Shown here in pieces: positions 1 through 6,603 of a stretch of 8,762 nucleotides of DNA. The DNA lies in the NCBI GenBank assembly GCA_023229065.1, contig JALNZZ010000086.1:1-8762 (forward strand). Direction: 5' to 3'. Source of the stretch: Porticoccaceae bacterium. GTDB taxonomy: Bacteria > Pseudomonadota > Gammaproteobacteria > Pseudomonadales > Porticoccaceae. A program made the translations under genes and the position numbers. Under the pieces are notes generated by a model, which saw only the letters and a program-made list of their open reading frames with translations, did no database searches and had not been told where the DNA came from. Numbering within the stretch: position 1 is the stretch's first letter; each line of letters starts with the position of its first letter.

Positions 1-197
1 TAACAGCTTGTTAGTAGGCATGCTCGCTTTGCCGCCTGAGCCGGCATGCCCCAAATTAATATATGACTCTGAATAATAAAGCTTTTATCAGTAAACACAA
101 GACACCCCCTTAGCAACAATTCGGGCATGCCGCCTATATTGCCATCCACATGCATACTATTTTGCCCCCAGCCTTTAACTAATTGTTTTTTATGAAA

Positions 198-223
198 TTA
201 ATGGGGTCAAGTTAATGGCGTCA
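198..223. repeat. Tandem 12-mer TTAATGG[G/C]GTCA, period 14
   Basis: TTAATGGGGTCA (198-209) is followed by TTAATGGCGTCA (212-223), one mismatch apart, and then by GACCC. From memory, TTAATGGGGTCAGACCC-like strings recur in gammaproteobacterial intergenic DNA, often near RAYT-type (REP-associated tyrosine) transposases or IS ends; no such transposase is in this window. The repeat sits exactly where the composition switches from AT-rich to GC-rich, so it may mark an insertion or recombination edge. Confidence 0.45.
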
Positions 224-426
224 GACCCTGAGGATCGGGTGAACCCGGACGAGGCCCTGATCGAGATCGAGTCCTGAGCGGGGAACGGCTTTTACCGCGA
301 AGGACGCTGAGGTGTTTCGCGCGCCTCCAAGCCGCTGAGTCGACTCAGCAATGCTGCCGCTGACATGACTATTGCCAGCCAAGCTCGCTGATAAAGTAAG
401 CTCACGCTGGTAAAGGAAAACAGGCT

Positions 427-455
427 GCCCGCTTCCGCAGGAGCGGGCTTCCTTC
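427..455 (+). terminator. Terminator-like hairpin upstream of maf copy A
   Basis: GCCCGCT (427-433) pairs perfectly with AGCGGGC (442-448) around an 8-base loop and is followed by TTCCTTC. This looks like a weak rho-independent terminator on the plus strand. It probably ended a gene whose body is no longer present; the coding-like tail ending at 277 is the only candidate seen. Confidence 0.5.
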
Positions 456-493
456 AGCCGTCAACCGTGCGCCCCGCGCCTATCGTGAACGCC

Positions 494-1019
494 ATGTCGC
501 AACCACTCGTCCTCGCCTCCACTTCACCGTTTCGTAAGGAGATCCTGAGCAAACTGGGGATTCCGTTCGAGACCGCGCGGCCGGAGGTGGACGAGACCCG
601 GCTGCCCGGCGAGGCGCCGGAACAGCTGGTGGCACGGTTGGCGGCGGCCAAGGCGCGGGCGGTGGCGGGCACCCACCCGGGGGCGCTGATCATCGGGTCG
701 GACCAGGTGGCGGTGAACGGGGGCGAGGTGCTGGGCAAGCCGGGCGGCCTCGGGTCGGACGGTGTGTTTCCTCACCGGGCTGAGCCTCTACAACGCCGCG
801 GCGGACCGGGCCGGGTCGAGGTGGTGCCGTTCGATGTGCACTTCCGTACGCTCACCGACGCCCAGATCGACGCCTACCTGCGCCGGGAGCTTCAAGTCCG
901 AGGCCCTCGGGATCACCCTGTTCGAGCGCCTCGAGGGCGACGACCCGAACACCCTCATCGGGCTTCCGCTGATACGGCTGGTGGCGATGCTCGAGGCCGA
1001 AGGCTTCCCCGTCCTCTGA
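494..1019 (+). pseudogene. maf: maf pseudogene, copy A (Maf-type nucleotide pyrophosphatase)
   Basis: The frames together spell a Maf/YceF-type protein. Maf enzymes are cytoplasmic nucleoside triphosphate pyrophosphatases that hydrolyse non-canonical or surplus NTPs to NMP and pyrophosphate. Visible family marks are the N-terminal LVLASTSPFRKEIL with the S-x-R signature, the PEVDE segment, IIGSDQVA, and the C-terminal SFKSEALGITLFERLEGDD followed by IGLPLIRLV. The start at ATG 494 matches the usual Maf N-terminus; no strong ribosome binding site is visible. The frame breaks three times: a 32-base deletion near 748, one missing base near 811, and a 23-base deletion near 890, the last two of these judged against copy B (4876-5233) and the family. 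Restoring 32+23+1 bases gives exactly 194 codons including the stop, the normal family length, so this is a decayed real gene. The missing base near 811 is also absent from copy B and could be a sequencing error; the two deletions lie at short direct repeats and look genuine. Confidence 0.9.
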
Positions 1020-1475
1020 CGGGCTACCGCCCCTCCCCCACGCAGCGCCTCAACGCCTCCCAACTCCGCCCGTCCCGCGGCTTGACCCGGGTACGCCCGC
1101 CCCGTGCACCCCGCGCCCGTCGCTGGCGGCGCGACACACTCGCGGCGTAGGAAATGGTCATCAGAATCGATCGTTTGCCGGAGTTTCGAAAATCGAACTG
1201 ACGCTATTCGCCCATCGGCGCTACGCAATTGGCCAACCGTAAATCGGCGAGGAGCGGCCTTTCAGCGCGATAGCGTCGGGGCAGCTACATCCTGGAAGCG
1301 GCCATCGGGCGTCGTTTGCTCCTTGAGCTTGAGGTCCAGTCAGGTTGCTACAGTGCGAGCACTAACCCCTTGCTGCCGCTAGCCGTACCGGGGCTGTGCG
1401 GCACCAGCGAGCAGCGGAGCATGCCACCTATCACAGAGAACGGAGTCGCCCAATGGGCGACTCCGTGATTACGGA
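1020..1475. other. Gene-poor stretch between maf copy A and the VWA gene
   Basis: The first 130 bases are very GC-rich and pyrimidine-heavy; the rest is mixed. Several frames stay open by chance, for example 1104-1382 on the plus strand, but their translations are rich in Arg, Ser, Pro and Ala with no domain-like pattern and no ribosome binding site. The only structure supported here is the terminator hairpin at 1440-1466. This may be decayed coding sequence. Confidence 0.5.
1440..1466 (-). terminator. Probable terminator of the VWA gene
   Basis: ACGGAGTCGCCCA (1440-1452) and TGGGCGACTCCGT (1454-1466) form a perfect 13-base inverted repeat with one central base. It begins 10 bases past the minus-strand stop at 1476, which is the expected place for an intrinsic terminator. 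On the minus strand the hairpin is followed by only a weak T-rich tail (TCTCTGTG), so efficiency is uncertain. Confidence 0.65.
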
Positions 1476-3752
1476 TTAGCGCCCCCTCTCTGGAACAAGC
1501 TCGACACCGTCAACCCCGCCAAAGGCCTTCCCATCGGTAGTCTCGCCTTCGAGAGTCAGCTCACGCGTACTGGCGTCGACCTCCAGTTCACCAATCTCAA
1601 AATGAACCAGCAGGTCCGGTACACCGTCGCGGTTGATGTCCTTCACTGTTCCAGTGCGACCGCTCTTGCCGCTGGCACGGGCAGAGGCACCGGAGAGACG
1701 GAGGGTAGTGAAGTCGATGGTCTCCACATCGAAGTCGTAATCGTGCCTCGCAGATCGCGATGCCCCGAGAATTGCGACGGGTGTTACGCCGCCCGCACCG
1801 AGATTAAGGGGGTTCTGATCGTTGCCAGGTAGGATGTCGATAGAAACCTCCTGTACCTTGGAGCCCTCGACCTGTAGATGAACCACGGCGGTGTTGTCGG
1901 CATTACCACCAGACCCCTTTACCTCCACGGCAAGGATACCGTCGGTATCGATCTCGGCGTCTTCAGGGAACGCCCCTCTAACCACCACTTCAGCCGCCGC
2001 ACCGCTCTCGATGTAGGGCCGAGATGGGGTGACCGAACCAACCGACCCCAAGGTGGAGGAGACCGCGACATCGAAATAATCCGCCGGCCCGTGGTTGATG
2101 ATGGTCAGCACTGTTTCATAGGTATCGCCGGCAGCGGCGGTTACCAAAGGCTCCGCCGGGATCACCTCGACGCTCCGCGTGAGGAATGCCGCCGGATAGG
2201 CGCGCTGGAAATAAGCGCCGGAGGCGTCCTCGCCGGTCACATAAACACGGAATGTCTCGTCGGGGAGCACAAACGCGCCGAAATGCGAGTCGTAGGGGAC
2301 CCGCTGCAGCGGATCCTCACTACCCGGTTTGAGGGGGATTGTCTTGATCACTTCGCCGGCGAGATTGCGCAACTCGAACTCGGCCGTGGCGACGTCTCCC
2401 AGCAGATAGGCTTGGGCGAGTTGGGGGTCCGTGGAGACTACCGGCTGGCCTGTGATGGAGAATACACCGGTGTTGCCACGCACCGCCAGTTCCTCGACAA
2501 ACGCGAAGTCGTAAAGACCGATCCCGCTGTTACCGAGCACGGAGGCCGATAGCGACCCCGCGCCGGTAATCTCCAGGCGCCACTCCCCCGCCCCCGGCTC
2601 GGTGACTGAGACGATGCGACCCCGCGAGAAAGCAACTTCGGTGACATCGGTATCCGACGCCGAAACCTGAACCCCGGAGGGGCGATAAACCTTCACCGAA
2701 CCGAGGTTCTCTGAGGTTATCGAGAAGGTGAGCGCCTTCACCGACGGATCCACCGGGACCATATAGGATTTCACCGTACCGTCATGGACATCCTGGACCA
2801 ATAGGATCGGCTCCTGATCGCCGGTTATGGTCGGCTCGATCAAGGGGAAGATTTGGCCAACCTCGTAGGGGCTGATGTAGAACACCTGGCCTCCCGTGGC
2901 CTGCGCCACCTGAATGTAGGCCGGATCGATCGGCGAGCACGAGCCGGTAACCGTGTAGTTGATGCGACTCTTCTTGTCGTTGGCTGCGGCCTGTACCCGG
3001 CCGGCGAGGCTTCGGTCCTTCGATGAGGCATCACTGAAGAAGTAGAAGGTGCTGCGTACCTCGCCCGCTTGAACCGCCCGCAACAGCGCAGTCTGGGCGA
3101 GTTCTGGGCAATCGCCGCCGCCGTGCGGGTAAAGCGCGTTCACGCTCGCCAACAGGGCGTTGGGGTCTTTGGTCACGACCGGGCTTCCGACATCGGGATC
3201 GCCGTACCGGATCATTAGGTAGTTGGTCGGCACGACAGTGCCGGCGGCTCGGTTGGCCTCGCTTTCGGCGATGATCTGCCGGATCAGCGACTTCACACCA
3301 TCGATCTCAGCCCCCATGCTGCCCGTGTCGTCGATAATGAAGCCGATGGAGCCACTGGAACCCATAAACTCCATGATTGCCGCGTCGTTGCCCGCCACGC
3401 CTGGCGAGGCGATGATCTGCTCGACGAGTCGGGTCGTCGACTGGATCGCGGCCCCTCGCGCCAGTGCGAACCCGGTGCGGAATGGATAATCCTTGTTGAT
3501 ACCGTCGAACACGACAGTATCACGGACAATCACTCCGTGCGCGCACTTACCATCCGGAATTGAGTTCCGCAATGAGAAGTAACCGGAGGTGAGATTGGTG
3601 AGACCGAATTCGACCAGATCGACTCCGTTGTCGGCGCAGGTTCTCTGGTCTGCACTCAAGCGGGGAATCGGTCGGACGCCCAGGTCGCCGTTGGCACCAC
3701 CGCCCGAGATATCTATCCAGTTGCTATGGGAGTAGAAGTCGTGGACCGTGTT
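1476..3752 (-). CDS. Secreted hemicentin-like VWA protein, main part after frameshift
   Basis: This is codon 138 onward of a protein whose first 137 codons lie in another frame (3754-4164). It opens with NTVHDFYSHSNW, which completes the helical domain begun upstream. A von Willebrand factor A domain follows at about residues 272-444 of the restored 895-residue protein. It has a MIDAS motif IIDDTGSM (D-x-T-x-S) for a divalent metal, then MIRYGDPDVG, PHGGGDCPE, FFSDASSKD and ATGGQVF, in the same order as in animal hemicentins and VWA7. After it, VPVDPSVKALTFSI and VTEPGAGEWRLEITGAG resemble the beta-rich segment that follows the VWA domain in hemicentins. Next come beta-sandwich-like repeats (TVLTIINHGPADYFDVAV) and a C-terminal domain from about VSIDILPGND to the end, with an Asp/Asn-rich loop DINRDGVPD that could bind calcium. 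The only nearby start codon in this frame is TTG at 3659, inside the homologous region and without a good ribosome binding site, so it is not trusted. Function is inferred to be extracellular adhesion or surface binding; this is not shown. Confidence 0.85.
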   Translation of the reverse strand, partial: NTVHDFYSHSNWIDISGGGANGDLGVRPIPRLSADQRTCADNGVDLVEFGLTNLTSGYFSLRNSIPDGKCAHGVIVRDTVVFDGINKDYPFRTGFALARGAAIQSTTRLVEQIIASPGVAGNDAAIMEFMGSSGSIGFIIDDTGSMGAEIDGVKSLIRQIIAESEANRAAGTVVPTNYLMIRYGDPDVGSPVVTKDPNALLASVNALYPHGGGDCPELAQTALLRAVQAGEVRSTFYFFSDASSKDRSLAGRVQAAANDKKSRINYTVTGSCSPIDPAYIQVAQATGGQVFYISPYEVGQIFPLIEPTITGDQEPILLVQDVHDGTVKSYMVPVDPSVKALTFSITSENLGSVKVYRPSGVQVSASDTDVTEVAFSRGRIVSVTEPGAGEWRLEITGAGSLSASVLGNSGIGLYDFAFVEELAVRGNTGVFSITGQPVVSTDPQLAQAYLLGDVATAEFELRNLAGEVIKTIPLKPGSEDPLQRVPYDSHFGAFVLPDETFRVYVTGEDASGAYFQRAYPAAFLTRSVEVIPAEPLVTAAAGDTYETVLTIINHGPADYFDVAVSSTLGSVGSVTPSRPYIESGAAAEVVVRGAFPEDAEIDTDGILAVEVKGSGGNADNTAVVHLQVEGSKVQEVSIDILPGNDQNPLNLGAGGVTPVAILGASRSARHDYDFDVETIDFTTLRLSGASARASGKSGRTGTVKDINRDGVPDLLVHFEIGELEVDASTRELTLEGETTDGKAFGGVDGVELVPERGR

Positions 3753-3753
3753 G

Positions 3754-4164
3754 GAGAACTCTGCCGAGCGATGCCCTTGCCTCGCCGCCTGAGCGGTTCT
3801 GGTCGTCCGCGAGGTTGGCGACTATTTTGCTCTTCAGGCCGATCATCCGCCACGAGCACTCCGGCAACGTCTCGTCATCGCAGTGGGCGAGGGGTTTGTG
3901 AATCTCCCAGCGATCCACCCTGGTGGACGCCGCCCGGACGTCCAGTATCGCGCGCTCGGTGAATTGAATGGTATTGCCGGCGGCTGTTGTATGCCGAACC
4001 GGCTCAAGTCCCTCTCTGGAGATGCCGGGGTGCCCATGCTCGGCCGACGGGTCGAACCCGAAGACGGGTGCCACCGAGCCAGCCGCCAATGCCCCCAGCA
4101 TCACCGCGCTCAAGAGTGTACGGCGCCGCGTATCGGCCACTCTCCCTTGCTTTCCCCTTTTCAT
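3754..4164 (-). CDS. N-terminal part of the VWA protein: signal peptide and Het-C/PLC-like domain
   Basis: Start ATG 4164 is chosen because GGAGGT lies 5 bases upstream; an ATG at 4176 overlaps that site and is less likely. Residues 13-36 form a signal peptide: TRRRTLL, then a hydrophobic run ending near APVFGF. The RR pair could make it a Tat signal, though Sec is equally possible. The mature part starts FDPSAEHGHPGISREGL and runs to EARASLGRVL, a His-rich helical pattern resembling Het-C and zinc-dependent phospholipase C-like domains, whose core reads LGRALHTVQDFYSHSNW in relatives. One extra C (plus-strand G at 3753 or 3754) shifts the frame here; as sequenced it continues as QHGPRLLLP and stops at 3724. 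Deleting that base joins LGRVL directly to NTVHDFYSHSNW. The gene starts 21 bases after the stop of the membrane-protein gene and is probably in the same operon. The shift may be a true mutation, programmed frameshifting or a sequencing error; the rest of the gene is open, which favours a recent event or an error. Confidence 0.8.
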
Positions 4165-4185
4165 ATCGACCTCCATTTGGTCTCA

Positions 4186-4548
4186 TCATGAGAACAGACG
4201 CACATATGCCGCGTAGTAGATCAGGAACGGCAGCGAATAGCCGTCGGCCAGATCGTACGCCAGCAAACCGAGGACCGGGACCGCGACGGCAATCCCCACG
4301 TATTTGGTTTTCTTCAACAGGAAAAATTGCGCGACAAACAATGCGAAAACAACGCAGGTAAACACAAACAGGACGTCCACTCGACTGAAGCCGGAGACTC
4401 CTCGAAACCAAGCATTCGAATAGATTACGAGTCCAAGAAACACCTGAACTCCCGCCAGGACGATCACAATCAGAGTGATCCAGCGCAGTGCGCGCCGCAG
4501 AGCATCGAGCAGAGTATCGATCCGACCGGACATAGGCATAAGTGTCAT
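4186..4548 (-). CDS. Small multi-spanning membrane protein
   Basis: Not recognised. From ATG 4548 it gives 120 residues: a short basic amphipathic start (RIDTLLDALRRALRW), then hydrophobic segments at about 23-44, 57-78, 82-99 and 104-116, with KKTK between the second and third. This predicts three or four inner-membrane helices. ATG 4548 has a GGAG about 11 bases upstream, which is a poor spacing; GTG/ATG alternatives at 4617, 4536 and 4530 remain possible. The longer form from 4617 adds 23 residues without membrane character. It lies immediately upstream of the secreted VWA gene on the same strand with a 21-base gap, so the two are likely co-transcribed. A role in export, anchoring or sensing for its partner is only a guess from position. 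Confidence 0.65.
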   Translation of the reverse strand: MTLMPMSGRIDTLLDALRRALRWITLIVIVLAGVQVFLGLVIYSNAWFRGVSGFSRVDVLFVFTCVVFALFVAQFFLLKKTKYVGIAVAVPVLGLLAYDLADGYSLPFLIYYAAYVRLFS

Positions 4549-4758
4549 CCCGACTTTCGCTCCGCAAGAGACGGGAATAGGCTTCGCGTCCGCAAAGAGC
4601 CAGATGCGCCAAGCCAAGCCCGTGCACCCAAAGCACCGCCGTTTCCGCTACCTTATCATTCCATTGTGGTTGTGTGGTTTTACCCCGTAAAGACGTGCTC
4701 TGTCAACCAGTACGTCCGCCCGAGCCCCAAAACGGTAGCCAGGGCAGTGCAGCCACGA
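4549..4758. other. Upstream region of the membrane-protein/VWA unit
   Basis: No further gene is supported here. On the minus strand this is where a promoter for the two-gene unit should lie; the stretch near 4650-4690 is locally AT-richer (TGTGGTTTTACC on the plus strand), but I see no convincing -35/-10 pair. Confidence 0.4.
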
Positions 4759-4875
4759 TCATGCCTCGCTTAGCACTTCGGCCATGAAGTCCAGAGCCGC
4801 CTGCTGGAACACGGCGCGGCGGTGCTGCGCCCACATTCGGCGATGCGTTCACGGTTGCAGATCTTGCGGTACACC
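4759..4875 (-). pseudogene. C-terminal remnant of an unrecognised gene
   Basis: On the minus strand, VYRKICNRERIAEC is followed after a one- or two-base frame change by AQHRRAVFQQAALDFMAEVL and SEA, then a TGA at 4761-4759. Both pieces look like real helical protein sequence, rich in Arg and Ala. It is cut off exactly at the left edge of maf copy B. It could be the tail of a transposase or another mobile-element protein, but I cannot identify the family. It suggests that the junction at 4875/4876 is a recombination scar. Confidence 0.35.
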
Positions 4876-5233
4876 CGGTGGCGGGCACCCACCCGGGGGC
4901 GCTGATCATCGGGTCCGACCAGGTGGCGGTGAACGGGGGCGAGGTGCTGGGCAAACCGGGCGGCCACGAACCGGCGATGGAACAGCTTCGCGCCGCCTCG
5001 GGCCGCACGGTGCGCTTCCTCACCGGGCTATGCCTCTACAACGCCGCGGCGGACCGGGCCGGGTCGAGGTGGTGCCGTTCGATGTGCACTTCCGTACGCT
5101 CACCGACGCCCAGATCGACGCCTACCTGCGCCGGGAGCAGCCCTACAACTGCGCCGGCAGCTTCAAGTCCGAGGCCCTCGGGATCACCCTGTTCGAGCGC
5201 CTCGAGGGCGACGACCCGAATACCTTGATAGGG
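4876..5233 (+). pseudogene. maf: maf pseudogene, copy B (internal fragment)
   Basis: This is a second, partial maf in the same orientation as copy A and nearly identical to it over the aligned bases (A 660-966). It has neither the N-terminal third nor the C-terminal end of Maf: it begins inside AGTHPGALIIGSDQVAV and stops inside DDPNTLIG, where it runs into unrelated AT-richer DNA. It keeps the segments that copy A lost: HEPAMEQLRAASGRTVR in place of A's 32-base deletion, and QPYNCAGSFKSEALG where A lacks 23 bases. It shares A's missing base in ADRA-RVEVVPFDVH. So neither present copy is the direct parent of the other; both come from an ancestor that already had this lesion, unless the lesion is a repeated sequencing error in a GC-rich context. 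It cannot make a functional enzyme. Confidence 0.88.
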
Positions 5234-5338
5234 CGCGGGAATAACGGTTTTGAGTCAAGCGTTGTTTGATGAACAAATGTCACAATAGACACCGACATAA
5301 GCTGGAACACAACATCAGCTGGAGGAGCATCTACATTC

Positions 5339-5365
5339 GGCGCAATGCCCGTTGGTTATTGCGCC
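5339..5365. repeat. Inverted repeat GGCGCAAT / ATTGCGCC
   Basis: GGCGCAAT (5339-5346) and ATTGCGCC (5358-5365) form a perfect 8-base stem with an 11-base loop. Such GGCGCAAT...ATTGCGCC hairpins are, from memory, common dispersed intergenic elements in gammaproteobacteria. It lies in the AT-rich side just after the end of the GC-rich block. Confidence 0.55.
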
Positions 5366-5380
5366 CTTTACATTAAAACT

Positions 5381-5406
5381 CCCCTCTCCCGCTTGCGGGA
5401 GAGGGG
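5381..5406. repeat. CCCCTCTCCC hairpin, possible pirin terminator
   Basis: CCCCTCTCCC (5381-5390) pairs with GGGAGAGGGG (5397-5406); with the inner G-C pair the stem is 11 bases and the loop CTTG. A partial second copy, GGGGGAGAGGGT, follows at 5409-5420. This matches a dispersed intergenic repeat type I know from many proteobacterial genomes. It lies about 34 bases past the stop of the pirin gene (5440) on the minus strand. On that strand it is followed by AGTTTTAATG, so it could end that transcript. Confidence 0.6.
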
Positions 5407-5439
5407 CTGGGGGAGAGGGTAGCGGCCTCGTGAAGTGGA

Positions 5440-6300
5440 TCAGTTTAAAAGACCATTCTGAAAATCATGTATCGCCTGGCGAATTTCGTCACGGGTATTC
5501 ATCACAAAAGGGCCGTGTTGTTCTATCGGTTCATTCAGGGGTTTGCCAGCGATTAGTAGATAACGACTGTCATCTTCTGCCTGTACCTCTACGCCATCTG
5601 CATCAGGATGATTGGCAAGGACAATCACGCCAGGGGCCGTCATGCTTTTGCCGCCAATCTTGATACTGCCCTGATACAACTGGATAAATGCATTATGGCT
5701 GGCAGGCAGGCTATGCGCGACCACACCAGCAGCAGGCAAGAATACATCCAGATAAACAGGCTCAGTGTATGGGCGCTGCATGACTCCTTGCACACCATGG
5801 CTGCTTCCCGCCACAACGCGAATATGCCCACCATTTTCCAGACTTGCCACGGGAATCTCAGCCGCCTGGATATTCTGGTACCAGGGCTCGCTCATTTTGT
5901 CTTTTGCAGGCAGGTTCAACCAGAGTTGGAAGCCCTCCATGCGACCTTCTACTTGTTGTGGAATTTCTGAGTGAATGACACCACGGCCAGCACACATCCA
6001 CTGCAGATCACCGCTGTCCAGCAATCCTTCATTGCCTGCACTGTCACGGTGCAACATACGACCTTCCAGCATATAGGTAATGGTTTCAAAACCACGATGT
6101 GGATGATCAGGGAAACCGGCAATATATTCTTGCGGATCATCGCTGCCAAACGCATCCAGCATCAAAAAAGGATCAAGCCTTTTTTGCAGTGGGCCATAGA
6201 GATACCGGATCAGGCTAACGCCTGCACCATCGGATGTAGCTTGACCGTGGAATACCTGCTCGACCTGCCTGGGTTTCTGTAGTTGTATTGTTACAGTCAT
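5440..6300 (-). CDS. Pirin family protein
   Basis: A 286-residue bicupin of the pirin family, full length. The N-terminal cupin carries the metal ligands in GFPDHPHRGFET (His66, His68) and GRGVIHSE (His110, Glu112), matching the four-ligand set known in human pirin and E. coli YhhW. Around these are PFLMLDAFGS and the GDLQWMCAGRG segment typical of the family. A second, metal-free-looking cupin covers about residues 180-252, ending GKPLNEPIEQHGPFVMNT, which is the usual pirin C-terminal motif. Some bacterial pirins have quercetin 2,3-dioxygenase activity, others regulate partner enzymes; the substrate here is unknown. Start ATG 6300 is chosen because GAGGTGG lies just upstream; the TTG at 6312 would place the ribosome binding site inside the gene. 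It follows the heme-protein gene by 43 bases on the same strand and is probably co-transcribed with it. Confidence 0.93.
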   Translation of the reverse strand: MTVTIQLQKPRQVEQVFHGQATSDGAGVSLIRYLYGPLQKRLDPFLMLDAFGSDDPQEYIAGFPDHPHRGFETITYMLEGRMLHRDSAGNEGLLDSGDLQWMCAGRGVIHSEIPQQVEGRMEGFQLWLNLPAKDKMSEPWYQNIQAAEIPVASLENGGHIRVVAGSSHGVQGVMQRPYTEPVYLDVFLPAAGVVAHSLPASHNAFIQLYQGSIKIGGKSMTAPGVIVLANHPDADGVEVQAEDDSRYLLIAGKPLNEPIEQHGPFVMNTRDEIRQAIHDFQNGLLN

Positions 6301-6343
6301 TTCCCACCTCAACGTTGACTATGCATGCAATACCTGCGGCAGA

Positions 6344-6574
6344 TCATTTACGCCAGTAATTGTTGGCCGCTGCCACTGTCTGAAAATTGATGGCAACCAC
6401 CTGTGAGGCAGCAGTTAATGAATTGGCATCATTAGCATATTCTGGCCGCAGTTTATGCAATACCTCACTGTCAGGTTGGGTGTATTTAACACCGCGACGG
6501 CTCAAGGTGATCGCCAACTCAAAACCCTCCTGCGGCGTTTCCGTAATCAGTGTAGTCAGCCATGTATCAGTCAT
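6344..6574 (-). CDS. Hexameric tyrosine-coordinated heme protein (HTHP)
   Basis: A 76-residue protein matching, from memory, the HTHP family described from Silicibacter pomeroyi and Sinorhizobium meliloti. The family marks are TWLTTLITETPQEGFELAI near the N-terminus, the TQPD turn, KLRPEYANDANSL, and the C-terminal FQTVAAANNYWRK. HTHPs form a hexamer whose six hemes are bound by a tyrosine and have peroxidase and catalase activity. Tyr46 (in RPEY) is the likely heme ligand, equivalent to Tyr45 of the S. meliloti protein. ATG 6574 is chosen for AGAGGA about 8 bases upstream; an in-frame extension to 6613 adds residues (MCVEPLYSTEDLN) that do not fit the family. No signal peptide is seen. An inverted repeat (6604-6621) lies about 30 bases upstream and may be an operator. 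The pirin gene follows 43 bases downstream; a shared redox or peroxide-related role is inferred, not shown. Confidence 0.88.
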   Translation of the reverse strand: MTDTWLTTLITETPQEGFELAITLSRRGVKYTQPDSEVLHKLRPEYANDANSLTAASQVVAINFQTVAAANNYWRK

Positions 6575-6603
6575 ATTCAAATCCTCTGTTGAATAGAGTG
6601 GTT

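Larger units (their letters stand above)
1..493. other. Intergenic region with AT-rich to GC-rich transition
   Basis: No gene is supported over most of this stretch. Bases 1 to about 210 are AT-rich and carry several GGCATGC/GCATGCC motifs (near 17-24, 43-50 and 123-130) that could pair, but no convincing ORF. From about 215 the composition becomes GC-rich. A short open frame at 215-277 ends in the codons for DEALIEIES and a TGA; it reads like the tail of a real protein joined to foreign upstream sequence, but it is too short to identify. A terminator-like hairpin follows at 427-455. Confidence 0.6.

Noticed and set aside
1104..1382. 92-residue plus-strand open frame
   Set aside because: Low-complexity Arg/Ser/Ala composition, no start signal, no domain pattern.
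1878..2552. 224-residue plus-strand open frame
   Set aside because: It lies antisense within the VWA gene, whose minus-strand frame has clear domains; the long open frame follows from GC-rich codon use.
3657..3659. TTG start giving a 727-residue VWA protein
   Set aside because: Coding homology (NTVHDFYSHSNW and following residues) continues upstream in the same frame, and there is no good ribosome binding site; the true start is at 4164 in another frame.
4703..5023. Minus-strand open frames over maf copy B
   Set aside because: These are antisense shadows of the maf fragment; the same shadow sequence occurs opposite copy A.
6301..6312. TTG start extending the pirin by four residues
   Set aside because: The extension is the ribosome binding site itself (TTGAGGTGGGAA); ATG 6300 is correctly spaced from it.
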